From Actinomycetes bacterium (GTDB lineage Bacteria > Actinomycetota > Actinomycetes > Actinomycetales > Microbacteriaceae): a DNA stretch of 6,127 bases. A program made the position numbers and the translations under genes. The notes under the pieces are model-generated. The model worked only from the letters and a program-made list of their open reading frames with translations, was not told the DNA's origin and searched no databases. This document shows, piece after piece, positions 1 to 6,044 of this stretch (position 1 is the first letter of the stretch; every line of letters begins with the position of its first letter). The stretch is taken from positions 1-6,127 of the forward strand of contig JAEWJX010000103.1 of NCBI GenBank assembly GCA_023386365.1, read 5' to 3'.

Positions 1-7
1 CGCACAC

Positions 8-40
8 GGGGGGGGGGCGGGGGGCGGGGGCCCGCCCACC
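8..40. other. G-run / GC hairpin in leader upstream of the permease operon
   Basis: The plus strand has runs of ten, six and five G separated by single C residues (8-17, 19-24, 26-30), followed by C-rich sequence. GGGCGG at 22-27 can pair with CCGCCC at 32-37 around a 4-nt loop, and the G-runs could alternatively form a G-quadruplex. The element lies about 27 nt before the first permease start. By analogy with other importer operons, a strong structure between a binding-protein gene and the permeases can lower downstream expression. That the upstream gene is a binding protein is inference. No T-tract follows, so it is not a classical intrinsic terminator. Homopolymer length here is also prone to sequencing error. 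Confidence 0.4.
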
Positions 41-66
41 CCGTCTCATCAACCCAAGGACCACAC

Positions 67-984
67 ATGTCGACAGTTCGACCGACGCGATTCGCGTCGA
101 AGCCGAGCTTCACCGCGAAGCAGACGCGGGCCGCCTGGCTCTTCCTGGCGCCGTTCATCGTGGCCTTCGTGGCGATGCTCGTCGTCCCGCTCTTCTACTC
201 CGGCTACCTGAGCCTCTTCCAGAACCGCATCATCGGCGGGGAGGTGTTCGTCGGTCTCGACAACTACGTCGAGGCGTTCACCGACCCCGCCTTCTGGGAG
301 GCCATCGGCCGGATGACGATCTTCCTGCTGGTGCAGGTGCCGATCATGCTCGGCCTCGCCCTCTTCTTCGCGCTCGCGCTCGACAGCCGGCGCGTGCGCG
401 GCAGCAGCTTCACGCGACTCGCGATCTTCGTGCCGTACGCGGTGCCCGGCGTCATCGCCACCCTGATGTGGGGTTACTTCCTCGGCAACGACTTCGGACC
501 CATCGCGCAGGGCCTGCGCGCTCTCGGCCTTCCGGCTCCCGACATGCTCGCACCCGGATGGAACATCCTCAGCTCGATGATGAACATCGTCAGCTGGGAG
601 TACATCGGCTACAACATGATCATCATGTACGCCGCCCTGCGGGCGATCCCGGAGGAACTGTACGACGCCGCATCCGTCGACGGTGCCGGCCCCTGGCGCA
701 CCGCGTGGAGCATTAAGATCCCCGCCATCCGCCCGGCGATCATGCTCACCGTGATTTTCTCGATCATCGGCACCTTCCAGCTGTTCAACGAACCCCAGCT
801 GCTGGACCGCATCTCGCCGATCGCGATCACCAACTCCTACACGCCGAACCTGTACGCCTACAACCTCGCCTTCGTGAACCAGGACGTGAACTACGCGGCG
901 ACCATCGCCTTCGTGCTCGGCCTCGTCACGATGGTGATCTCGTACATCGTGCAGCTCTCCACCAACCGGAAGGAGCGCGCATGA
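67..984 (+). CDS. Carbohydrate ABC transporter permease, MalF/UgpA-like (CUT1)
   Basis: This is one of two transmembrane subunits of a binding-protein-dependent ABC importer in the cytoplasmic membrane. The protein has 305 residues, normal for the family, with a basic N-terminus and a first membrane segment at about 23-48. Further hydrophobic segments lie near 82-106, 117-140, 167-192, 224-240 and 275-297, giving the usual six-helix topology. The ATPase-contacting EAA loop is clear at 200-219: DAA, G206 and a terminal I-K-I-P. The ATG is supported by AAGGA at 56-60 with a 6-nt spacer. The stop overlaps the next permease start by 4 nt (ATGA), so the two are co-translated. The binding protein and ATPase are not in the window. 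The substrate cannot be read from the sequence; CUT1 members carry oligosaccharides, glycosides or glycerol-phosphate compounds. Family call is secure, substrate unknown. Confidence 0.95.
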   Translation: MSTVRPTRFASKPSFTAKQTRAAWLFLAPFIVAFVAMLVVPLFYSGYLSLFQNRIIGGEVFVGLDNYVEAFTDPAFWEAIGRMTIFLLVQVPIMLGLALFFALALDSRRVRGSSFTRLAIFVPYAVPGVIATLMWGYFLGNDFGPIAQGLRALGLPAPDMLAPGWNILSSMMNIVSWEYIGYNMIIMYAALRAIPEELYDAASVDGAGPWRTAWSIKIPAIRPAIMLTVIFSIIGTFQLFNEPQLLDRISPIAITNSYTPNLYAYNLAFVNQDVNYAATIAFVLGLVTMVISYIVQLSTNRKERA

Positions 985-1883
985 CCACGCTCGCCCCCCG
1001 CGCCCGCGCCACCGCTCGCAAGCGGGTGGTGCCCACGGAGCAACGCCGCAGCAAGCTCCTCACGCTCGTGATGTGGGCGGCCGTCGTCTACTTCCTGATC
1101 CCGCTGTACTGGCTGTTCGTCTCGGCGACGAAAGACAACTCCGACCTCTTCTCCACATTCGGGCTGTGGTTCGGCGACCACTTCGCGCTGTTCGACAACA
1201 TCGTCGACGTGGTGACCTACCAAGACGGCGTCTACCTGCGCTGGGTGGGCAACACCGTGCTGTACTCGGTCGCCGGCGCGGCCGGCGCGACGGCGCTCGC
1301 CACGATGGCCGGCTACGCGCTCGCCAAGTACCGGTTCCGCGGCGACATCGCGGTCTTCAGCGTCATCCTCGGGGCGGTGATGATCCCGCTCACGGCGCTG
1401 TCGATCCCGACCTACCTGCTCTTCAGCAGCGCCGGCCTCACCAACACCCCGTGGGCGGTCATCCTGCCCTCGATCGTGACCCCGTTCGGTGTGTTCCTCA
1501 TCCGCGTGTACGCCGCGGATGCGGTGGACGACAACCTGCTCGAAGCCGCGCGCATCGACGGCGCGGGGGAGTTCCGCATCTTCTTCCAGGTGACCGCGCG
1601 GCTGCTGCAGCCGGGCATCGTGACGGTGTTCCTCTTCTCCCTGGTGGCGACCTGGAACAACTACTTCCTGCCGCTCATCATGCTCAACAGCCCGCAGCTC
1701 TACCCGCTCACGGTCGGTCTCGCGCAGTGGCAGGCGACCTCGGCCGGAGGTAGCGGGTCGCAGGCGATGTTCTCCACTGTCATCACGGGCGCGTTCCTCG
1801 CGGTGCTGCCGCTGGTGCTCGCGTTCCACTTCCTGCAGAAGTACTGGACCAGTGGGCTCGCTGCGGGGTCGGTGAAGGGGTAG
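981..1883 (+). CDS. Carbohydrate ABC transporter permease, MalG-like (CUT1)
   Basis: This is the second membrane subunit, expected to pair with the preceding permease to form the translocation pore. It has 300 residues, with hydrophobic segments near 26-49, 92-115, 122-149, 157-178, 211-234 and 263-286. The EAA loop lies at 188-207 (EAA, then G194), but the usual closing I-x-L-P is V-T-A-R here, so the proline is missing. The following W-N-N-Y-F-L-P segment (225-231) and C-terminal K-Y-W-T-S-G-L are typical of MalG-type subunits. The start is set by GGAAGGAG at 968-975 with a 5-nt spacer and by the 4-nt overlap with the upstream stop. Its last 101 nt are antisense to the tail of the convergent propeller gene. 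No ATPase gene follows, as is common when CUT1 importers share an MsmK/UgpC-type ATPase encoded elsewhere. Confidence 0.95.
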   Translation: MTTLAPRARATARKRVVPTEQRRSKLLTLVMWAAVVYFLIPLYWLFVSATKDNSDLFSTFGLWFGDHFALFDNIVDVVTYQDGVYLRWVGNTVLYSVAGAAGATALATMAGYALAKYRFRGDIAVFSVILGAVMIPLTALSIPTYLLFSSAGLTNTPWAVILPSIVTPFGVFLIRVYAADAVDDNLLEAARIDGAGEFRIFFQVTARLLQPGIVTVFLFSLVATWNNYFLPLIMLNSPQLYPLTVGLAQWQATSAGGSGSQAMFSTVITGAFLAVLPLVLAFHFLQKYWTSGLAAGSVKG

Positions 1884-2823
1884 TCAACGCGATCCCGTCA
1901 GGATCGCGCCCGACCGCCACGGTGCGCGTGACCTCACCGGCCCGGAGGTCGATCTCCACACCGACCTCGTCGTCGCGGCACGCCGTGTAGGCGCGGGTGC
2001 CGGTGGGATCGAGCACGATCATCTGTGGCCAGCGCGGGGTGGGGATCGTGCGCGTCGGCGCGGGGTCGACCCGCGAGGTGTCGACGACGGCGACCGCGTT
2101 CACCGATCGCAGGGCCACCACTAGCTCACCCGCCGCCGTCAGCGCGGCCCCGAAGCCGGGGGCCGGCAGCTCGATCCAGCGTTCGACCCGCGCGCGGTGC
2201 ACGTCGATGACCGCCATGCGCGCGTCGGTCTGGTCGGCGGTATAGGCGGTGCGCCCGTCGGGGGAGAGGACGATCCGGTTGACCCGCGCCGCGACGGGGA
2301 TCACGGCGCGGAGCGTCCCGGTCGCGAGGTCGAGGATGCTCACGCTGCCCGGTCCGACGTTCGCGGTGCAGGCGACCGTCGCATCCGCCGACACGGCGAG
2401 CATGTGCGACTGGTCCGCGCCGGTGTCGATCGTCGCGGCGACCGTGAGTGAGACGGAGTCGAGCATGAGGATGCAGTTGCGGGACTCCGCGGTGACGTAG
2501 AGCCACCCGCCCGCGAACACCGGGCAATGGGGTCGCGCGGCCATCCCGAGATCGACCGTCCGCGCGAGGGTCATCGTCTCGAGATCGACGACGTCGATCG
2601 TGCGCCCCTGCGCGCCGGGCGCCCCGACGGGTGCGTCGCTGTAGATCGGCACGACCGCGAACCGGCCGGAGGGGGCGACGGCCACCTCGTGGCCGGACAC
2701 GCCGGTCAGCGGCACGGTCCCAACTACCGCGCCCTGCGCGAAGTCGACGCGCGAGAGGGTGTCGTCGCCCTTGTTGACGACCAGCAGGTCGCCGGACGGA
2801 GCGGCGGTGGGCACGCCGGTCAC
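1783..2823 (-). CDS. YncE-like seven-bladed beta-propeller protein, cytosolic, function unknown
   Basis: The 346-residue protein is built of repeats of the YncE / 40-residue YVTN propeller type. Six full blades start near residues 12, 75, 117, 160, 202 and 243, and a seventh runs from about 286 to 313. They share the pattern V-D-x-x-x-x-x-V-x-x-T-I/V, then a beta-strand and P-D/S-G. The N-terminal strand L-L-V-V-N-K (13-18) would complete blade seven, so the fold is finished by residue 313. No signal peptide or membrane segment is visible, so it should be cytosolic, unlike secreted YncE proteins. The GTG start lies 1 nt after the tetR stop with no good Shine-Dalgarno, indicating translational coupling. 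Residues 314-346 are a Pro/Ser/Ala/Arg-rich tail read antisense from the permease gene. Such folds include lactonases and binding scaffolds, but no catalytic signature could be assigned. Confidence 0.85.
   Translation of the reverse strand: MTGVPTAAPSGDLLVVNKGDDTLSRVDFAQGAVVGTVPLTGVSGHEVAVAPSGRFAVVPIYSDAPVGAPGAQGRTIDVVDLETMTLARTVDLGMAARPHCPVFAGGWLYVTAESRNCILMLDSVSLTVAATIDTGADQSHMLAVSADATVACTANVGPGSVSILDLATGTLRAVIPVAARVNRIVLSPDGRTAYTADQTDARMAVIDVHRARVERWIELPAPGFGAALTAAGELVVALRSVNAVAVVDTSRVDPAPTRTIPTPRWPQMIVLDPTGTRAYTACRDDEVGVEIDLRAGEVTRTVAVGRDPDGIALTTPSPTPQRAHWSSTSAGSGTRAPAAAPRGTRP
1888..1908. terminator. Perfect 8-bp hairpin between convergent genes, possible transcript end
   Basis: CGCGATCC (1888-1895) and GGATCGCG (1901-1908) are exact inverted repeats around the 5-nt loop CGTCA. 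The hairpin begins 5 nt after the permease stop. It sits where the two convergent transcripts meet and is the only strong stem seen there. Neither side is followed by a T-tract, so it is not a canonical Rho-independent terminator; it may act as a weak bidirectional terminator or a 3'-end stabiliser. It also lies inside the propeller coding region, encoding the conserved R-D-P-D-G-I-A stretch, so coincidence is possible. Confidence 0.35.
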
Positions 2824-2824
2824 G

Positions 2825-3478
2825 TCACGAGGTCGCCGTCACCGTGGCGACGACCATGTCGCCGATCAACCGCCGGTGCGAGTCCTGCAGCGCGGGGTCG
2901 AGCATGTCACGGTCGAAGATCGCCTTGAAGGTGTGCCGGTTGGCCACGTGGAAGCAGGCGTAGGCGCTGATCATCATGTGCACGTCGAGGGCGTCGATGT
3001 CATCGCGGAAGGCGCCCTCTCCGACGCCCCGCTCGATCACCTCCTCGAGCAGGGTGATCGCGGTCACGTTCTCGCGCATGACGGTGTCGGAGCGGCGCAG
3101 GTGCTCCGCGCGGTGGATGTTCTCGATGCTGACGAGTTGGATGAACTCCTCATGCGTCGTGTGGTGGTCGTAGGTGGTTTCGGCGATCCGGCGGAGCGCC
3201 TCCGTGGCGCTGAGTGTGGCGACATCGATGCCCTGCTCCACCTGCCGGATCTGCGCGTAGGCGCGCTCCAGCACCGCCAGGTAGAGGCCGTCCTTCGACC
3301 CGAAGTAGTAGTAGATCATCCGTTTGGTGGTTCGAGTTCGGGCGGCGATCTCGTCGACGCGGGCGCCCGCGAAGCCGTTCGCGGCGAACTCGGCGATGGC
3401 GACCTCGAGGATGTCGTTCTGCGTTCGGACGGCGCGCTCCTGGGAGCCGAAAGGCACCTCGCCTCTGCGCTGCGTCAC
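2825..3478 (-). CDS. TetR/AcrR-family transcriptional regulator
   Basis: This 217-residue protein is of typical TetR length. The N-terminal DNA-binding domain covers about residues 16-65; its helix-turn-helix is the stretch V-D-E-I-A-A-R-T-R-T-T-K-R-M-I-Y-Y-Y-F (41-59), followed by G-S-K-D-G-L-Y, a textbook TetR signature. The rest is helical ligand-binding and dimerisation domain, including S-I-E-N-I-H-R-A (117-124), with no recognised effector. The GTG start is supported by GGAGGGAG (3485-3492, read on the minus strand) with a 6-nt spacer, and it overlaps the dehydrogenase stop in GTGA. Such proteins are usually repressors released by a small ligand. The best candidate operator is the 20-bp palindrome upstream of the operon, which would make this an autoregulated local repressor responding to a substrate or product of the dehydrogenase. 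That role is inference. Confidence 0.93.
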   Translation of the reverse strand: MTQRRGEVPFGSQERAVRTQNDILEVAIAEFAANGFAGARVDEIAARTRTTKRMIYYYFGSKDGLYLAVLERAYAQIRQVEQGIDVATLSATEALRRIAETTYDHHTTHEEFIQLVSIENIHRAEHLRRSDTVMRENVTAITLLEEVIERGVGEGAFRDDIDALDVHMMISAYACFHVANRHTFKAIFDRDMLDPALQDSHRRLIGDMVVATVTATS

Positions 3479-4383
3479 GGCGAACTCCCTCCGCTGGCGG
3501 CGCGCTCTTCGGCTCTGACGAGCGCGCGGAAATGCCGATCCATCCGGTCCCGGTCGGGGTCGACCCCCGTGATGATCCGGAGACTAGCGCATGCCTGCCC
3601 GACGGCCATCCGCCCCCCGTCGAGTACCGGGTGGCCGCGCTCGGCTGCGCCTTTGAGCAGTTCGGTGTCGAGCGGGCGGTAGACGACGTCGGAGATCCAC
3701 GCCCCGGGGGTGAGGAGGTCGAGGTCGAACGCCACACCGGGGTGATGCGACATGCCCATCGGGGTGGCGTGGACGATCCCGCTCGCGTGCCGGATGGCCG
3801 TGGCGAGGTCGTCGACGTGGACGGTGGTGATGCGTTGCTCGGGGAAGAGCTCGGTCATCCTCGCCGCGAGGTGCGACGCGCGTCGACCGTCGGTGTCGGT
3901 CAGCACCAGCTGCGCGGCGCCGGAGGAGAGCAGGGCGTATGCGGTCGCCGCGCCCGCGCCCCCGCACCCGACCTGCAGCACCTGGGCGAGCGACGCATCC
4001 GGCAGGCCCGCCGCGAGCCCGTCGCGGTACCCCATCCAGTCGGTGTTGTGTCCGACGGTGCGGTCGGGTTCGAAGACCACGAGGTTCACGGCGCCGAGGC
4101 GCGCGGCGTCGGGTTCGAGCACATCGACGACACCGAGGACGAGCTGCTTGCACGGGTGGGTGACGTTCATCGCCACATAGCCGGCGGATCGCGCATCCCA
4201 GAGGATGGCGCCGATCTCCTCCGGCCGGCGGCCGAGTTCGAGGAGGTCGTGGATGCGGTACTCGTAGTCGAGTCCGAGTTCGGCGGCTTCGACCTCATGC
4301 AGGGCGGGGGTGAGGGATGCCGTGATCCCTTCTCCGACGAGCCCGACCAGGTAGCGGGACCCGGATGCCGGGGTGTTGCGCAT
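3475..4383 (-). CDS. aroE: Quinate/shikimate dehydrogenase, AroE superfamily, QsuD-like
   Basis: The protein oxidises the ring hydroxyl of quinate or shikimate to the 3-dehydro acid, with a nicotinamide cofactor, in the cytosol. It has 302 residues. The N-terminal substrate domain has S23 and T25 in A-S-L-T-P-A-L-H-E, catalytic K79 in N-V-T-H-P-C-K-Q, N100 in G-A-V-N and D115 in G-H-N-T-D. The Rossmann domain has G-C-G-G-A-G (139-144), then T-D-T-D (162-165) where NADPH-dependent AroE enzymes have N-R-T/S. A-T-P-M-G-M lies at 206-211 and Q263 in the C-terminal helix. The Ser/Thr pair and acidic loop match what I recall of Corynebacterium glutamicum quinate/shikimate dehydrogenase, suggesting NAD preference and a catabolic role. 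Here aroE is the family symbol only; qsuD may be more apt. The ATG has GGGAAGGG 4 nt upstream. It is first in an operon with the TetR gene and propeller. Confidence 0.93.
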   Translation of the reverse strand: MRNTPASGSRYLVGLVGEGITASLTPALHEVEAAELGLDYEYRIHDLLELGRRPEEIGAILWDARSAGYVAMNVTHPCKQLVLGVVDVLEPDAARLGAVNLVVFEPDRTVGHNTDWMGYRDGLAAGLPDASLAQVLQVGCGGAGAATAYALLSSGAAQLVLTDTDGRRASHLAARMTELFPEQRITTVHVDDLATAIRHASGIVHATPMGMSHHPGVAFDLDLLTPGAWISDVVYRPLDTELLKGAAERGHPVLDGGRMAVGQACASLRIITGVDPDRDRMDRHFRALVRAEERAASGGSSP

Positions 4384-4520
4384 GGGGCCCTTCCCGGCCG
4401 TCGCCGTCGGCGGTCGTGTGGTGCTCTGAGAAGCATTGCATGAAAACGTACTAACTAGTACGTTCGTGATCGAAAGCGCGATCGACGACGATTCAAGCCG
4501 CTGGAGAGGGTCACTCGACG
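4384..4520. promoter_or_regulatory. Divergent control region between the dehydrogenase operon and iclR pair
   Basis: The 137-bp gap between two diverging start codons must carry both promoters. On the plus strand TTGCAT (4436-4441) and TACGTT (4459-4464) are 17 nt apart, a reasonable -35/-10 pair for the iclR genes. On the minus strand TCGATC (complement of 4468-4473) and TACGTT (complement of 4445-4450) are also 17 nt apart, a weaker pair for the dehydrogenase operon. The region is AT-richer around 4435-4475 than its surroundings, as promoters in high-GC genomes usually are. GGAGAGGG at 4503-4510 is the likely ribosome-binding site for the first iclR gene. The promoter hexamers are predicted by eye. 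Confidence 0.6.
4445..4464. promoter_or_regulatory. 20-bp perfect palindrome, candidate TetR operator
   Basis: AACGTACTA and TAGTACGTT are exact inverted repeats separated by AC. The length and symmetry fit TetR-family operators, and the site stands out from the GC-rich context. It lies between the divergent genes and covers the predicted -10 hexamer on both strands. The local TetR protein is the most likely ligand, but either IclR regulator could use it. The palindrome is directly visible; the binding partner is inferred. Confidence 0.75.
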
Positions 4521-5276
4521 ATGAGTCCCACCGAATGGAACACCCGGTCTTCGCCGGTGAGCGCCCCCACGTCGGTGCTCGAGCGCATCATCGCGATCCT
4601 CGATTCCGTGCGCGCCTCCGAGTGCCCGGCCTCGATCACCGACATCGCCGCCCGGATCGGCCTGCCGAAGTCCACGACCTCCCGACTGGTCGCCGAACTC
4701 ACCGAGCAGCGCTACCTCGAACGCACCGGAGGCGGAGTGCGGCTGGGGCTGCGCCTCTTCGAGCTGGGGGCGCGCGCCAGTCGACCCCGGTTGCTCCTCG
4801 CGGCCGCGGCTCCCGTCATCCGGCAGTTGCGCGACGCCACCGGGGAGCGGGTCGGGCTGTGGGTGCAGCAGGGCACCGACATGGTCGCCATCGCGGCGCT
4901 TCCCGGTCGGCTGCCGATGCTGCCGACGACCGCGGGGATGCACTCGCCGGCTCTGACGACGGCGAGCGGGAAGGCGTATCTCGCGTTCTGCGCCGATCAG
5001 AACGTCGTCGACCGGGTCACCGCGCCGCTGGTCGACGACGCGGCACAGCACTTCCGTGAGGAGCTCACCCGCGTGCGGTCGTCGGTCGTCGCGACCGACC
5101 TCGAGGGGTCGTACCCCGGGATCCTCGCGGTGGCGAGCCCCGTGTTCTCCTCCGGGCGAGCTGTCGTCGGCGCCATCTCTCTCGCCGGTCCGAGCGGCGC
5201 CATGGACCCCGAGCGGTTCGCTCCGCTGGTCCGTGCGGCGGGAGTGAACGTCAGCCGCCGGATCGCGGCGGCCTGA
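4521..5276 (+). CDS. IclR-family transcriptional regulator (first of tandem pair)
   Basis: The 251-residue protein has the standard IclR layout. A winged helix-turn-helix spans about 15-76, with V-L-E-R-I-I-A-I-L-D at 19-28, the recognition region G-L-P-K-S-T-T-S-R-L (47-56) and the wing leading into L-G-L-R-L-F-E-L-G. A ligand-binding effector domain follows from about 90 to 250, including S-P-A-L-T-T-A-S-G-K-A-Y-L-A-F (142-156) and G-I-L-A-V-A-S-P-V-F (200-209). The region where many IclR proteins carry a conserved cysteine reads D-L-E-G-S-Y-P-G-I here, so that cysteine is absent. The start is supported by GGAGAGGG 10 nt upstream. The gene diverges from the dehydrogenase operon and is followed after 3 nt by a second IclR gene. 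Regulation of the divergent operon, of itself, or both is likely, but whether it activates or represses cannot be told. Confidence 0.93.
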   Translation: MSPTEWNTRSSPVSAPTSVLERIIAILDSVRASECPASITDIAARIGLPKSTTSRLVAELTEQRYLERTGGGVRLGLRLFELGARASRPRLLLAAAAPVIRQLRDATGERVGLWVQQGTDMVAIAALPGRLPMLPTTAGMHSPALTTASGKAYLAFCADQNVVDRVTAPLVDDAAQHFREELTRVRSSVVATDLEGSYPGILAVASPVFSSGRAVVGAISLAGPSGAMDPERFAPLVRAAGVNVSRRIAAA

Positions 5277-5279
5277 CGG

Positions 5280-6044
5280 ATGCGCACTGCCGACTGGACG
5301 GCCACCGTCAGCGTGCTCGACCGGGTGACGGCGGTGTTCGACGCGTTCGGCGACGACGACGAGGGCCTCGGGGTGTCCGAGTTGGCGCGGAGGGCGAACC
5401 TCCCGAAGTCGACCGTCTCGCGGCTTACCGCGGACCTCGTCGCGCAACGTCTGCTCGAACGCGACGGCGATCGGCTCTTCCTCGGCCTCCGCCTGTTCGA
5501 GCTGGCGCAGACCGTCGAGCGACCGCGGATGCTGAGGCGCCTCGCGCTCCCGGTGATGACGGAGCTGCGGGATGCGACGGGCTACTCCGTCAGCCTCGGT
5601 GTGCTCGACGGCGCCGACGTCATCGGCATCGCCATGCTCCGTGGCGAGAGTGCGGGCCCGCCGCTCGTGCGGATCGGCGGGCGCCTGCCGGCGCACGCGA
5701 CCGCAACCGGGAAGGTGCTGCTGGCGTTCTCCCCGGAGGCCGACCTTGACCGCGTCATCGGTGCCGGGCTTCCCGCCCGCACCACCCGGACGCTCTGCGA
5801 TCCGGTCGACCTGCGACGCCACCTGGCGGAGATCCGGCGGGTTGGGGTGGCCGTGGAGGACGGCGAATGCGCCGACGACCGCGTCTGCGTGGCCAGCGCG
5901 ATCCTCGCGCCGGGCGGGACGCCGACCGCTGCGATCGCCGTGGCGGGCCCTGCATCGCAACTGCTGCCCGACCGGGTGGCGTCGGCGGTCCGCTCGGCCG
6001 CCTCCGCGGTGAGCCGCCGGGTCGCCGCGTACCCTCCCGAGTGA
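5280..6044 (+). CDS. IclR-family transcriptional regulator (second of tandem pair)
   Basis: The 254-residue protein has a winged helix-turn-helix at about 8-70 (S-V-L-D-R-V-T-A-V-F, then N-L-P-K-S-T-V-S-R-L at 40-49) and an effector domain from about 85. The latter contains the classical G-R-L-P-A-H-A-T-A-T-G-K-V-L-L-A-F (134-150) and an E-D-G-E-C-A-D-D-R-V-C-V-A-S-A-I block (193-208), close to the family consensus including the cysteines. It is clearly paralogous to the upstream gene: both share L-P-K-S-T-x-S-R-L, L-G-L-R-L-F-E-L and L-R-D-A-T-G at equivalent positions. The ATG lies 3 nt after the previous stop, within C-G-G-A-T-G, with no strong Shine-Dalgarno (only weak purines in the preceding 3' end), so translation probably depends on the first gene. 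The two could form a hetero-oligomer or sense different ligands; neither can be shown from sequence. Confidence 0.93.
   Translation: MRTADWTATVSVLDRVTAVFDAFGDDDEGLGVSELARRANLPKSTVSRLTADLVAQRLLERDGDRLFLGLRLFELAQTVERPRMLRRLALPVMTELRDATGYSVSLGVLDGADVIGIAMLRGESAGPPLVRIGGRLPAHATATGKVLLAFSPEADLDRVIGAGLPARTTRTLCDPVDLRRHLAEIRRVGVAVEDGECADDRVCVASAILAPGGTPTAAIAVAGPASQLLPDRVASAVRSAASAVSRRVAAYPPE

Noticed and set aside
891..1829. 312-codon minus-strand open frame opposite the permeases
   Set aside because: It is a Glu/Arg/His-rich translation of the antisense of membrane-protein codons, with no domain. It is a shadow of the permease genes.
3214..4443. 409-codon open frame on the plus strand opposite the dehydrogenase and TetR genes
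   Set aside because: It has low-complexity Arg/Gly/Val composition, no family motif and no ribosome-binding site. The opposite strand encodes well-supported proteins.
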